Position numbers and translations under genes: made by a program | DNA from: Rubricoccus marinus | Lineage (GTDB): Bacteria > Bacteroidota > Rhodothermia > Rhodothermales > Rubricoccaceae | Length of the DNA stretch: 64,000 nt | Direction: 5' to 3' | Assembly: GCF_002257665.1 (NCBI RefSeq) | Contig: NZ_MQWB01000001.1 | Span: 556,502-620,501, forward strand | Notes under the pieces: generated by a model | Told to the model about the DNA's origin: nothing | The model's database searches: none | Seen by the model: the letters and a program-made list of their open reading frames with translations, nothing else | Shown: piece by piece, positions 17,709 through 26,932 of the stretch | How the letters are laid out: the number at the start of each line of letters is the position of its first letter | How positions within the stretch are numbered: the stretch's first letter is position 1

Positions 17709-17775
17709 CGCCTCTGGCGCGGCAGGCTCCGGCTACCCAACTCCTTCGCGCGCACTTCTCGCCCGCGCTTCATCG

Positions 17776-17795
17776 CCGCCAGAGGCCTCTGGCGG
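17776..17795. repeat. Word palindrome abutting the efp promoter
   Basis: CCGCCAGAGGCCTCTGGCGG (20 bases, perfect, tail-to-tail) ends directly before the TAGGTTTG element. It could end transcripts of the DUF302 gene, act as an operator, or both. Confidence 0.7.
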
Positions 17796-17803
17796 TAGGT
17801 TTG
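17796..17803 (+). promoter_or_regulatory. Putative -7 element of the efp promoter
   Basis: TAGGTTTG matches the Bacteroidota -7 consensus TAnnTTTG exactly and lies 28 bases before the efp ATG. The -33 region is occupied by the palindrome instead of a TTG. Confidence 0.55.
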
Positions 17804-17831
17804 GCGCTGATTCCACCCTTTCCGAGCGCAC

Positions 17832-18401
17832 ATGGCCTCCACTCAAGACTTCCGCAACGGCCTCGTTTTCACCTGGAAAAACGATCTCTGGCAGATCGTC
17901 GAGTTTCAGCACGTCAAGCCCGGCAAGGGCGGCGCGTTCGTGCGCGGCAAGCTCAAGAACGTGCGCAACGGCAAGATCGTGGACAACACGTTCCGCGCCG
18001 GCGAGAAGATCGAGATCGCGCGCGTGGAGCGCCGCGAGATGCAGTACCTCTACGAGGACGACCTCGGGCTGCACTTCATGAACACCGAGACGTACGAGCA
18101 GCGCACGCTCCGCGCCGACATGGTGGAGGACAAGGACTTTATCAAGGAGGGCGGCATGATCGACGTGCTCATCGACGCCGGCACCGAGGAGGCACTCAAC
18201 GTGGAGCTTCCGCGCCAGGTGGAGCTCATCGTCACGCAGACCGATCCCGGCCTCAAGGGCGACACCGCGCAGGGCGCGACCAAGCCCGCCACGCTGGAGT
18301 CCGGCGCAACGGTCAACGTCCCGCTGTTCATCAACGAGGGCGACCTCATCCGCGTCGACATCGAGAGCAAGAGCTACCAGACGCGCGTAACCGCCGCCTA
18401 G
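17832..18401 (+). CDS. efp: Translation elongation factor P
   Basis: Rescues ribosomes stalled at polyproline stretches. 189 residues, full length, with the three beta-barrel domains. The tip loop HVKPGKGGAF carries Lys32, the position that is post-translationally modified in lysine-type EF-P. The C-terminal signature (GDTAQGATKPATLESGATVNVP) is intact. EF-P should matter in this organism, since the repeat word generates many Pro-containing linkers. The body of the gene has no repeat word. Promoter of TAGGTTTG type upstream and a GC-rich hairpin downstream. Confidence 0.97.
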   Translation: MASTQDFRNGLVFTWKNDLWQIVEFQHVKPGKGGAFVRGKLKNVRNGKIVDNTFRAGEKIEIARVERREMQYLYEDDLGLHFMNTETYEQRTLRADMVEDKDFIKEGGMIDVLIDAGTEEALNVELPRQVELIVTQTDPGLKGDTAQGATKPATLESGATVNVPLFINEGDLIRVDIESKSYQTRVTAA

Positions 18402-18426
18402 CGCCAGGGGCCTCTGGCGACCGCCC

Positions 18427-18468
18427 CGCCGCCCCGCGAGCCGAGTGCTTGCGGGGCGGCGTCCGTTT
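18427..18468 (+). terminator. Hairpin terminator after efp
   Basis: CGCCGCCCCGC and GCGGGGCGGCG pair perfectly (11 base pairs, 13-base loop), followed by TCCGTTT. It lies 26 bases after the efp stop and does not use the repeat word, unlike most 3' ends here. Confidence 0.65.
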
Positions 18469-18574
18469 CAGGAGCTGCTGCGCAGACGCTGAGCGACGTT
18501 GGAGCGCGTGAGAATGTGGCGACGGCCCCTGCGGGCCAGAGCTCCGTTTTAGGGGTCTGCACGCCCGTCCGCCC

Positions 18575-18592
18575 GCCTCTGGCGCTAGAGGC
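18575..18592. repeat. Variant word palindrome upstream of accB
   Basis: GCCTCTGGCGCTAGAGGC, with one arm in the CTAGAGG variant form. It lies about 35 bases before the accB promoter-like element. The rest of the 263-base gap holds the efp terminator and nothing gene-like. Confidence 0.7.
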
Positions 18593-18626
18593 TATGCAGA
18601 GGGAGGAACCCGGCGCGCGCGCGTCG

Positions 18627-18634
18627 TAGTTTTG
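18627..18634 (+). promoter_or_regulatory. Putative -7 element of the accB promoter
   Basis: TAGTTTTG matches TAnnTTTG and lies 30 bases before the ATG. It is followed by TGGCGCT, as is the efp element, so the two promoters share more than the core. Confidence 0.55.
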
Positions 18635-18664
18635 GCGCTCCCCCTCTGACTGCTCCTCCCACAC

Positions 18665-19192
<528 letters not shown>

Positions 19193-19219
19193 CGCGCCGG
19201 GCTCCGCCCCACGCCGCCC

Positions 19220-19249
19220 GGCCTCTGGCGAGATCCCGCGCCAGAGGCC
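19220..19249. terminator. Word hairpin between accB and accC
   Basis: GGCCTCTGGCG and CGCCAGAGGCC pair over 11 bases with an 8-base loop, 28 bases after the accB stop and 28 before the accC start. No T-run, so it may attenuate or stabilise instead of stopping transcription. Confidence 0.5.
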
Positions 19250-19277
19250 CTCACGCATCTCGCATCACGAACCAGGC

Positions 19278-20630
19278 ATGATCAAGAAAGTCCTCATCGC
19301 CAACCGCGGCGAGATCGCGCTGCGCATCATCCGGACCTGTCGCGAGATGGGCATCCAGACCGTCGCGGTGTACTCCACGGCGGACCGCGACTCCCTCCCG
19401 GTCCGCTTCGCGGACGAGGCCGTCTGCATCGGCCCGCCGCCGAGCGCGAAGAGCTACCTCCACGTCCCGAGCATCATCGCCGCGGCCGAGGTCACCGGCG
19501 CCGACGCGATCCACCCCGGCTATGGCTTCCTCGCCGAGAACGCCGACTTCGCGCGGACGTGCGCCGATCACAACCTCACGTTTATCGGCCCACGCCCCGA
19601 GACGATCTCCAGCATGGGCGACAAAAGCGTCGCCAAGGAGACAATGGTCAAGGCAGGCGTCCCCGTCGTGCCCGGCTCGGACGGCGCGGTGGCCGACGCA
19701 GCCGAGGGCCTGAAGGCAGCGCGAGATGCCGGCTTCCCGGTCATGATCAAAGCCTCTGCCGGCGGCGGCGGCAAAGGCATGCGCATGGCGAGCGACGAGG
19801 CCGAGTTCGAGAAGCTCTTCGTCGCGGCCAGCAACGAGGCCATGAGCGCCTTCGGCGACGGCCGGATCTACATCGAGAAGTTCGTTGAGGAGCCGCGCCA
19901 CGTTGAGATCCAACTGCTCGGCGACGGGACGGGCAACGTCATCCACTTCGGCGAGCGCGAGTGCTCCATCCAGCGCCGCCACCAGAAGCTGCTCGAAGAG
20001 GCGCCCTCACCCATCGTGGACGAGGATCTGCGCCAGAGGATGGGCGAGGCCGCGATGGCCGGCGCCGAGGCCGTGAAGTACACCGGCGCCGGGACCGTGG
20101 AATTCCTGGTCGACAAGAACCGGGACTTCTACTTCATGGAGATGAACACGCGCATCCAGGTGGAGCACCCCGTCACGGAGGAGGTGACCGACACCGACCT
20201 CATCGAGTGGCAGATCCGCGTGGCCTCTGGCGAGACGTTCGACAGCGGCGCGCGCAAGCTCTACGGCCACTCCATCGAGTGCCGGATCAACGCCGAGGAC
20301 CCGTTCCGCAACTTCGCGCCCAGCCCCGGCACGCTCACGGCGTTCCACAGCCCGAAGGGCCGAGGCGTCCGCTGCGACACGCACGTGTTCGGCGGGTACA
20401 CCATCCCGCAGTACTACGACTCCCTCATCGCCAAGCTGATCGTGCGCGACAGCAACCGCGAAAAGGCCATCGCCAAGATGCAGCGCGCGCTCGGCGAGTT
20501 CATCGTCGAGGGCGTCAAGACCACCATCCCGTTCCACCAGCAGCTCCTGGCGGACCCCCGCTTCCAGGCGGGCGACTTCGATACCAAGTTCCTCGAACGC
20601 TTCGAGCTCGTTAAGGGGACTGGCGACTAG
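19278..20630 (+). CDS. accC: Biotin carboxylase subunit of acetyl-CoA carboxylase
   Basis: ATP-grasp enzyme that carboxylates biotin on AccB. 450 residues, full length. Landmarks: [22 protein letters not shown] at the N-terminus, [14 protein letters not shown], the glycine-rich ATP loop [31 protein letters not shown], and [15 protein letters not shown] with catalytic Arg and Glu residues. The last codons (KGTGD) are written by a GGGGACTGG-type low-complexity repeat that continues into the intergenic space. Confidence 0.97.
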   Translation: MIKKVLIANRGEIALRIIRTCREMGIQTVAVYSTADRDSLPVRFADEAVCIGPPPSAKSYLHVPSIIAAAEVTGADAIHPGYGFLAENADFARTCADHNLTFIGPRPETISSMGDKSVAKETMVKAGVPVVPGSDGAVADAAEGLKAARDAGFPVMIKASAGGGGKGMRMASDEAEFEKLFVAASNEAMSAFGDGRIYIEKFVEEPRHVEIQLLGDGTGNVIHFGERECSIQRRHQKLLEEAPSPIVDEDLRQRMGEAAMAGAEAVKYTGAGTVEFLVDKNRDFYFMEMNTRIQVEHPVTEEVTDTDLIEWQIRVASGETFDSGARKLYGHSIECRINAEDPFRNFAPSPGTLTAFHSPKGRGVRCDTHVFGGYTIPQYYDSLIAKLIVRDSNREKAIAKMQRALGEFIVEGVKTTIPFHQQLLADPRFQAGDFDTKFLERFELVKGTGD

Positions 20631-20694
20631 GGATTGGGGACCCGCCAGAGGCCGGTCCTACCCCAGTCGCGAGTCCCCAGAACCCAGTCCCCCC
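20615..20694. repeat. GGGGACT-type G-rich inverted element
   Basis: The left part (20615-20641) reads GGGGACTGGCGACTAGGGAT then TGGGGAC; the right part (20661-20694) carries the complementary words CCCCAGTCGCGAGTCCCCAG and CCCAGTCCCCCC. It spans the accC stop and the gap to gcvH, with one repeat word in the centre. A related G-run string is at 62792. Both could form four-stranded G structures. Confidence 0.6.
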
Positions 20695-20698
20695 AACC

Positions 20699-21082
20699 AT
20701 GAACATCCCTGCTGACCTCCGCTACACCAAAGACCACGAGTGGGTCCGCCTCGAAAACGGCGTCGCCACCATCGGCATCACCGACTACGCCCAGGGCGAG
20801 CTGGGCGACATCGTGTTCGTCGAGATGGACGTGGCCGAGGGCGACGAGGTCGAGGCCGAGGCCGCCTTTGGGACCGTCGAGGCGGTCAAGACCGTCAGCG
20901 AGCTGTTCGCGCCTCTGGCGGGCACCGTCGAGTCCATCAACGAGGACCTGGAGGACGCGCCCGAGACGGTCAACTCCGCCCCGTACGGCGACGGCTGGAT
21001 GATCCGGATCACGACCGACGACGACGGCAGCGGCCTGATGTCCGCCGAGGAGTACGCCCACATGATCGGCGCCGATAGCTGA
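20699..21082 (+). CDS. gcvH: Glycine cleavage system H protein
   Basis: Lipoyl carrier that moves the aminomethyl group between P, T and L proteins. 127 residues, full length. The lipoylation site is Lys64 in FGTVEAVKTVSELFAPLAG. N-terminus PADLRYTKDHEWVRLENG is typical. No other gcv gene is in the window. A repeat word is used within the conserved core, where APLAG is normal in the family, so the word was accommodated without changing the protein. Confidence 0.96.
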   Translation: MNIPADLRYTKDHEWVRLENGVATIGITDYAQGELGDIVFVEMDVAEGDEVEAEAAFGTVEAVKTVSELFAPLAGTVESINEDLEDAPETVNSAPYGDGWMIRITTDDDGSGLMSAEEYAHMIGADS

Positions 21083-21199
21083 TCTGCGATGCGCGCTTCG
21101 TGAGGGTGCCTCGGCCGACCGCCAGAGGCACCCTCACGCATTTCTACCCCGTTCCCGACGGCCTCTGGCGTCCGCACCCACACAGACCTCCCGCCTCAC

Positions 21200-22783
21200 G
21201 TGTCACGTATCCCGAATCACGAAACCATCGTCATCCTGGACTTCGGGAGCCAGACGACCCAGCTCATCGCGCGGCGCGTCCGCGAGGCGGGCGTCTACTG
21301 CGAGATCCACCCGTGCACGATCGCGCCAGAGGCCGTCGTGGAGATGAACCCCACCGGGCTCATCCTCTCGGGCGGGCCGATGTCGGTCTACGACGAGGGC
21401 GCGCCGCAGGTGGACCCCTCGCTGTTCGAGATGACCGGCGAAGCGGGGGAGCCCGTTCCCGTGCTTGGCATCTGCTACGGGCTGCAGGCCATGGCGACGG
21501 CGCTCGGCGGCAAGGTGGAAGCGTCCGACCGCCGCGAGTTCGGCCACGCCGACTTGGTGGGACACGCCGAGACGCCGCTGTTCGCGGGCATCCCGACCCA
21601 CACACGCGTCTGGATGAGCCACGGCGACCACCTGACAAAGGTGCCCGAAGGCTTCCGCGCCATCGCCGCGACAGACAACGCGCCTCTGGCGGCCGTCGCC
21701 CACGAGAGCCGCCCGCTGTTCGGCGTGCAGTTCCACCCCGAGGTGGTCCACACCGACGACGGCGCGCGGCTGCTCCAGAACTTCGCCCTCGCCGTTTGCA
21801 GCGCCAGAGGCGACTGGACGACCGAGTCGTTTATCGACGAGAAGATCCGCGAGATCCGCGAGACCGTGGGTGACCACCACGTCGTGCTCGGCCTCTCGGG
21901 CGGTGTGGATTCGTCGGTCGCGGCGGCGCTGTTGCACAAAGCCATCGGCGACCAGCTGACGTGCATCTTCGTGGACAACGGCCTCTTGCGCGCCGGCGAG
22001 TTCGAGCAGGTGCAGACCACGTTCCGCGACGGCTTCCACATCGACCTCCGCGCCGTCGACGCGAGCGAGCTTTTCCTCTCGCGCCTGGCCGACGTGGCCG
22101 ATCCGGAGGAGAAGCGCAAGATCATCGGCGCGGCGTTTATCGACGTGTTTACCGAGGAGACGCACAAGCTGGAGGAGGAGCTCGGCCACAGGCCGAAGTT
22201 TTTGGCGCAGGGCACGCTCTACCCGGACGTGATCGAGAGCGTGAGCTTTAAGGGCCCCAGCGCGACGATCAAGAGCCACCACAACGTGGGCGGCCTGCCC
22301 GAGAAGCTGGGCTTCGAGCTCCTGGAGCCGTTCCGCGAGCTGTTCAAGGACGAGGTCCGCGAGGTGGGCACCGAACTGGGCGTGCCCGATGCCATCATCC
22401 GCCGCCACCCGTTCCCCGGGCCGGGCCTCGCCGTCCGCATCCTCGGCCCCATCACGCGCGCCGACGCCGACCTCTTGCGGCAGGCCGACACCATCTGGCT
22501 GGACGAACTCGAAACCAGCGGCACGTACGACGACGTGTGGCAGGCCTTCGCGGTCTTGCTCCCCGTCAAGAGCGTGGGAGTCATGGGTGACTACCGGACC
22601 TACGAGCAGGCCGTCTGCCTCCGCGCCGTAACGAGCACCGATGGCATGACCGCCGACTGGGCAAAGCTGCCGTACGAAGTGCTGGGCCGCGCGTCCAACC
22701 GCATCATCAACGAGGTGCGCGGCATCAACCGCGTCGCCTACGACGTAAGCAGCAAGCCACCGGCGACGATCGAGTGGGAGTAG
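21200..22783 (+). CDS. guaA: GMP synthase (glutamine-hydrolysing)
   Basis: Converts XMP to GMP. 527 residues with both domains: an N-terminal class I glutamine amidotransferase (nucleophile Cys92 in GICYGLQAM, then FHPEVVHTD with the His and Glu), and an ATP pyrophosphatase with P-loop [14 protein letters not shown]. The C-terminal dimerisation domain ends in the conserved [18 protein letters not shown] accept the GTG start at 21200, nine codons before the conserved IVILDFGSQ. Followed by a GC-rich hairpin. Confidence 0.97.
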   Translation: MSRIPNHETIVILDFGSQTTQLIARRVREAGVYCEIHPCTIAPEAVVEMNPTGLILSGGPMSVYDEGAPQVDPSLFEMTGEAGEPVPVLGICYGLQAMATALGGKVEASDRREFGHADLVGHAETPLFAGIPTHTRVWMSHGDHLTKVPEGFRAIAATDNAPLAAVAHESRPLFGVQFHPEVVHTDDGARLLQNFALAVCSARGDWTTESFIDEKIREIRETVGDHHVVLGLSGGVDSSVAAALLHKAIGDQLTCIFVDNGLLRAGEFEQVQTTFRDGFHIDLRAVDASELFLSRLADVADPEEKRKIIGAAFIDVFTEETHKLEEELGHRPKFLAQGTLYPDVIESVSFKGPSATIKSHHNVGGLPEKLGFELLEPFRELFKDEVREVGTELGVPDAIIRRHPFPGPGLAVRILGPITRADADLLRQADTIWLDELETSGTYDDVWQAFAVLLPVKSVGVMGDYRTYEQAVCLRAVTSTDGMTADWAKLPYEVLGRASNRIINEVRGINRVAYDVSSKPPATIEWE

Positions 22784-22806
22784 GGGCGGGTGCAGAGGCC
22801 TCTGGC

Positions 22807-22827
22807 GCCGCTGCGAACGGCAGCGGC
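22807..22827 (+). terminator. Hairpin after guaA
   Basis: GCCGCTGC-GAACG-GCAGCGGC, an 8-base-pair stem 24 bases after the stop, immediately downstream of a CAGAGGCCTCTGGCG word pair. No T-run. Confidence 0.5.
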
Positions 22828-22871
22828 CGTGCCGCATAAGAAGAGACCCTTCTTTCCCCCAGCTCTCTCCT

Positions 22872-23816
22872 ATGCGCGCCATCGTCCTCGAGCAGTTCGG
22901 CTCCCCTGACCACCTCAAACTCCGCGACGACGTGGACACGCCAGAGGCCGGGCCCGGTCAGGTGCTCGTCCGCGTCCACGCGGCCTCGGTCAACCCCGTC
23001 GATACCAAGATCCGCCAGCATGGCGATCAGTACGGGATCGAGCCGCCGGTCATCATCGGGTACGACGTGTCGGGCGTGGTCGAAGCCATCGGTGACGGCG
23101 TGGACGATCTCGTCGTGGGCGACGAGGTGTTCTACACGCCCGAGCTAGACGCAAACGGCGCCTATGCGGAGTACCACGTTGCCGACTCCGGCATCGTGGT
23201 CGTGAAGCCCGCGGACCTCTCGCACGAAGAGGCGGCGGCGATCCCGCTGGCGGCCTGCACGGCGTGGCAGGCGCTGATCGACAAGGCGGGGCTGAAGATC
23301 GGAGAGCACGTGCTGATCCACGGCGGCGGCGGCGTGGGCCACTTCGCGGTGCAGATCGCGCACGCCGCTGGCGCTCGCGTGGTCGTCGTCGGCAGTCCCG
23401 AGATGGAGGACGTGCTCTTGGACGGCGGTGCGGACGTGTTCGTCAACTACCACGAGGCCGACGGCACGAGCGCGATGGAGGACCTCTCGTGCGGCCTCGG
23501 CGCCGACGTGATCTTCGACACGGTCGGCGGCGAGACGCTCGCCAAGAGCGTAGACGCGCTCGCGCTCAACGGCCGGATGGTCACCATCGTCGGCGACGCC
23601 TCTGGCGCGTTTGGCAAGGTGTACCAGAAAAACGGCTCCATCTTCCCCATGATGATGCAGCGCGACGGCGGGATGCTGGACCGCATCGCGGCGCTGGTCG
23701 AGACCGGCGATCTGGAGCCCAGCATCGATAGCGTGATGCCTCTGGCGGACGCCGCCGAAGCGCACCGCCGGATCGAGAAGGGCGGCATCGAGGGCAAGAT
23801 CATCCTCAAGCCGTAG
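22872..23816 (+). CDS. Zinc-free NADPH:quinone oxidoreductase (MDR superfamily)
   Basis: 314 residues, medium-chain reductase of the zeta-crystallin/quinone-reductase branch. MRAIVLEQFGSPDHLKLRDD begins the GroES-like domain. HVLIHGGGGVGHFAVQIAHAAGARVV is the NADP-binding fold (GGVG). FDTVGGETLAKSV and MVTIVG are typical. Cysteines of the structural zinc site are absent. Word copies encode PEAGPGQVL near residue 25 and DASGAFG near 245. Substrate not predictable; probably a quinone or enone reductase. Confidence 0.9.
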   Translation: MRAIVLEQFGSPDHLKLRDDVDTPEAGPGQVLVRVHAASVNPVDTKIRQHGDQYGIEPPVIIGYDVSGVVEAIGDGVDDLVVGDEVFYTPELDANGAYAEYHVADSGIVVVKPADLSHEEAAAIPLAACTAWQALIDKAGLKIGEHVLIHGGGGVGHFAVQIAHAAGARVVVVGSPEMEDVLLDGGADVFVNYHEADGTSAMEDLSCGLGADVIFDTVGGETLAKSVDALALNGRMVTIVGDASGAFGKVYQKNGSIFPMMMQRDGGMLDRIAALVETGDLEPSIDSVMPLADAAEAHRRIEKGGIEGKIILKP

Positions 23817-23967
23817 CGGCAGCGCCCGGCTCTAACCCCCTCCAGGCCTCTGGCGAGACGTGCTCCGCCAGAGGCCTTCGTGTACGGGGGAGAGGGCGGC
23901 CCGCCTGGCGCCAGAGGCCCGGAGGGGCACGCGTGCGTACCCTTCGCGGCCCCACCACCTGCTGCCT

Positions 23968-26184
23968 GTGCTCCGGCGACTCCGCCGCTCCCGTCCCCCC
24001 GTAGCGTCTGTCGTCCAGCCCATCCCGAGTGGACTCGGGACGTTTGGCGGCGTCTTTACGCCCTCGATCCTGACGATCCTGGGCGTGATCATGTACCTCC
24101 GCTTCGGCTGGGTGGTGGGCCAAGTGGGACTGCTGGGCACGTTCGTGATCGTGACGCTCGCGACGAGCATCACGTTTCTGACGTCGCTCTCCATCGCGGC
24201 CATCGCGACGGACCAGCGGGTGCGTGCCGGCGGCGCGTACTACATGATCTCGCGGAGCCTCGGCATCGAGACTGGCGGCGCGGTGGGCGTACCGCTGTAC
24301 CTGGCGCAGGCGCTCTCGATTGCGCTCTACACGATCGGCTTCGCGGAATCGGTCGCGCTGCGGTTTCCGGGCGTGGATGAGAAGCTCATCGGGCTCGTCA
24401 CGACGGTCGCCGTGGCGGTTCTCGCGTTGGTCTCGGCGAGCCTCGCGATCCGGGCGCAGTACGTCATCATGGCGGGCATCGTGCTCTCGCTGCTCGCGCT
24501 GATCTTCGGCTCGTCCATCCCGCCAGAGGCCGCCTCTGGCGCCGCGAGCGCCGTCGAGCGCGTGGGCTTCTGGACCGTTTTCGCGGTCTTCTTCCCGGCC
24601 GTGACGGGGATCATGGCGGGCGTGAACATGTCGGGCGACCTGCGCGATCCCAACCGGTCGATCCCGGCCGGGACGTTTGCGGCCGTCGCGGTGGGCTACG
24701 CGATCTACATGCTGCTCCCCATCCTGCTGTTCTTCCGGGCGCCAGAGGCCGCGTTGCTCTCGGACCCGCTCGTGATGACGCGCATCGCGGTTTGGGGGGA
24801 CTCCATCCTTGTCGGCGTGTGGGGCGCGACGCTGTCGTCCGCGTTGGGCAGCGTGCTGGGCGCGCCGCGCGTGCTCCAGGCGCTCGCGCGAGACGGCGTG
24901 CTCCCGAGGCCTCTGGCGTTCCTGGGGCGCGGCAGCGGCGACGAGGACACGCCGCGCATCGGGACCGGACTCACGCTCGGCCTCGCGCTCGCGGCCGTCT
25001 GGTTCGGCGACCTGGATCTCATCGCGCCGGTTCTGAGCATGTTCTTCCTCGCGACGTACGGCGTGCTCAACGCATCGGCGTTTGTCGAGTCCTTGCTCAA
25101 GAGCCCCTCGTTCCGCCCGACGTTCCGGGTGCACTGGGCGCTCTCGCTGCTGGGCTTCGCGGGGTGCCTGGCGGTCATGTTCCTCATCAACGCCATCGCG
25201 ACGGTCGTGGCTATCGCGTCCATCTTCGGCGTGTACCTGTGGCTGGAGCGGCGCAGCCTGGAGACCACCTGGGGCGACGTGCGGCGCGGGGTGTGGATGG
25301 CGGTCACGCGCGCGGGCCTCTTGCGCCTCCGCGAGGCCGACGACAGCAAGAACTGGCGGCCCAACCTGCTCGTGCTCTCGGGCGCGCCGCAGAACCGCTG
25401 GCCGCTGGTCCAACTCGCGAGCGCGATCACGCACAACCGCTCCATCCTCACCGTTTCGACGGTCCTCACCGCGCCAGAGGTCACGCCCGAGCGCGTGCGC
25501 AAGGCAGAGCGCCAGATCGAGGAGTACCTCGCCGAGCGCGCGGTGCAGTCGCTCGTCCGCGTGATCGCTGCGCCGGACCCGTTTGAGGGCGCCGAGCGCC
25601 TGGTGGACAGCTACGGCCTGGGCGCGCTCGTACCCAACACCATCCTCCTGGGGGACCCGCAAGATCCCGAGCGCCAGAAGCGGTACGGTCAGACCATCGC
25701 GCATTTCTACGCCCGCAACCGCAACGTCATCATCGCGCGGGACGGGGGCGCCCAGGGCTTCGGCGCGCGCAAGCGCATCGACGTGTGGTGGGGCGGCCTG
25801 CGCGGCAACGGGGGGCTGATGCTCATCCTGGCGTACCTGCTCCACTCCAGCCTGGACTGGCGCGGATCTGAGGTCCGCATCCAGATGGTGGCGCCTACAG
25901 AGAAGGCCGCCCGCGACATGCGCGCAAGCGTGGAGGGCCTCTTGCGCGACACGCGGACCGGCGCCCAACTGGACGTCATCCTTGCCCGCTCCCGGCCGTT
26001 CGATCAGATCCTGCGCGAGACCTCGCGCGACGCGGACCTCGTCCTTCTCGGCATGGCCTCACCCGGCGAGGGCGACGGGTTCGCGGACTACTACGCCGCG
26101 CTCCGCGACCGGACGGAGGGATTGCCCACGACGCTGTTCGTGCTCGCGGCGGAGGACATCGCGTTCGGGCAGATGCAGGCGTAG
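23968..26184 (+). CDS. SLC12-like (cation-chloride cotransporter family) membrane transporter
   Basis: Large secondary transporter of the APC superfamily. About twelve helices begin at LGTFGGVFTPSILTILGVIMYLR, the entry motif of SLC12 cotransporters, with TGIMAGVNMSGDLRDPNRSIPAG and GAYYMISRSLGIETGGAVG also diagnostic. The C-terminal 260 residues are soluble and include KNWRPNLLVLSGAP and a stress-protein-like part (DVILARSRPFDQILRETSRDADLVLLGM), as in SLC12 cytosolic domains. Start is uncertain: no ATG lies near the conserved region, so I use the GTG at 23968; the frame is open further upstream to 23860. Substrate, probably amino acid or ion, unknown. Confidence 0.8.
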   Translation: MLRRLRRSRPPVASVVQPIPSGLGTFGGVFTPSILTILGVIMYLRFGWVVGQVGLLGTFVIVTLATSITFLTSLSIAAIATDQRVRAGGAYYMISRSLGIETGGAVGVPLYLAQALSIALYTIGFAESVALRFPGVDEKLIGLVTTVAVAVLALVSASLAIRAQYVIMAGIVLSLLALIFGSSIPPEAASGAASAVERVGFWTVFAVFFPAVTGIMAGVNMSGDLRDPNRSIPAGTFAAVAVGYAIYMLLPILLFFRAPEAALLSDPLVMTRIAVWGDSILVGVWGATLSSALGSVLGAPRVLQALARDGVLPRPLAFLGRGSGDEDTPRIGTGLTLGLALAAVWFGDLDLIAPVLSMFFLATYGVLNASAFVESLLKSPSFRPTFRVHWALSLLGFAGCLAVMFLINAIATVVAIASIFGVYLWLERRSLETTWGDVRRGVWMAVTRAGLLRLREADDSKNWRPNLLVLSGAPQNRWPLVQLASAITHNRSILTVSTVLTAPEVTPERVRKAERQIEEYLAERAVQSLVRVIAAPDPFEGAERLVDSYGLGALVPNTILLGDPQDPERQKRYGQTIAHFYARNRNVIIARDGGAQGFGARKRIDVWWGGLRGNGGLMLILAYLLHSSLDWRGSEVRIQMVAPTEKAARDMRASVEGLLRDTRTGAQLDVILARSRPFDQILRETSRDADLVLLGMASPGEGDGFADYYAALRDRTEGLPTTLFVLAAEDIAFGQMQA

Positions 26185-26203
26185 GCCTCTGGCGCCAGAG
26201 GCC
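26184..26203. terminator. Word palindrome on the transporter stop codon
   Basis: GGCCTCTGGCGCCAGAGGCC begins with the last base of the TAG stop and is followed after four bases by the next gene's TAGCTTTA element. A compact stop-palindrome-promoter module. Confidence 0.65.
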
Positions 26204-26207
26204 GGGG

Positions 26208-26215
26208 TAGCTTTA
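26208..26215 (+). promoter_or_regulatory. Putative -7 element for the first lipoprotein
   Basis: TAGCTTTA (TAnnTTTA) 24 bases before the ATG at 26240 and four bases after the palindrome. Confidence 0.45.
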
Positions 26216-26239
26216 CTCCTAGTACTCGACTGCGTCCCG

Positions 26240-26878
26240 ATGCGTTTGTTTGGATTCGTTTTTGCTCTACTCGTTTGTTCTGGCTGCGCTTCGGTCCGAT
26301 CTCCGAACTACAGCGAGCCCCCGGCTACGCTCGCGGAAGTGAACGAGGTCATGCGGGATCGCATCGTGGTGGTGCACTTCTTGGACAAGCGGAGGCCCGT
26401 GGAGGGCTACGTCCGGGTGGGCGAGGCGGCAACGAGCATTCAGCCGCTCGGAATGGAACCCCTCGATGAGCCTGCGGGCGTGCTGACCGCGGACATCTCG
26501 CACATCCGCATCCGGACGGAGTCGCCAGAGGCCTACGGCGAGAAGCGCGGTGCCGCGTACGGTGTGCTGCCGGCCCTGGTGGTGATGGGAGCGGGCGCCG
26601 TCGCCGCCGTCAACGACACGCCCTGCACGGCCGCGTGGGGACCGGGGGACTGCGCGAGCACGCGCCTGGCCTGGGGCGCCACACTCGGCGCGCTGGCCGT
26701 AACGGTGGGCTATCTGCGCGGCGGCGGCGCCAACGAGTTCGAGAAAACACTGATGGTCTACGAGGCGCCGATCACGCGCTACCCCGATGCCGCGCTCGCG
26801 CTGCTAACCGCGGAGCCTCTGGCGGAGCCGAACCCGACCGCGACGTCCGCGCCAGAGGCCGCCGCACCGGAGCGGTAG
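26240..26878 (+). CDS. Lipoprotein of unknown function, paralog A
   Basis: 212 residues. Signal MRLFGFVFALLVCSGCAS ends in a lipobox. The following part has LAEVNEVMRDRIVVVHFLDKRRPVEGYVRVG and ISHIRI, then two hydrophobic glycine-rich segments (AAYGVLPALVVMGAGAVAAV and LAWGATLGALAVTVGYL). The end EAPITRYPDAALALLTAEPL is nearly the same as in the next gene. The ATG at 26240 is the only start giving a signal peptide. It resembles response-type lipoproteins with a small SH3-like sheet but I do not recognise the family. Separated from its paralog by one palindrome. Confidence 0.75.
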   Translation: MRLFGFVFALLVCSGCASVRSPNYSEPPATLAEVNEVMRDRIVVVHFLDKRRPVEGYVRVGEAATSIQPLGMEPLDEPAGVLTADISHIRIRTESPEAYGEKRGAAYGVLPALVVMGAGAVAAVNDTPCTAAWGPGDCASTRLAWGATLGALAVTVGYLRGGGANEFEKTLMVYEAPITRYPDAALALLTAEPLAEPNPTATSAPEAAAPER

Positions 26879-26895
26879 CCTCTGGCGCCAGAGGC
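26878..26895. terminator. Word palindrome on the stop of paralog A
   Basis: GCCTCTGGCGCCAGAGGC starts with the last base of the TAG stop. A TATCTATC element follows about ten bases later, before paralog B. Confidence 0.65.
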
Positions 26896-26932
26896 TCGGG
26901 GCCGTATCTATCCATCCAGCACCCGTCTCAAT

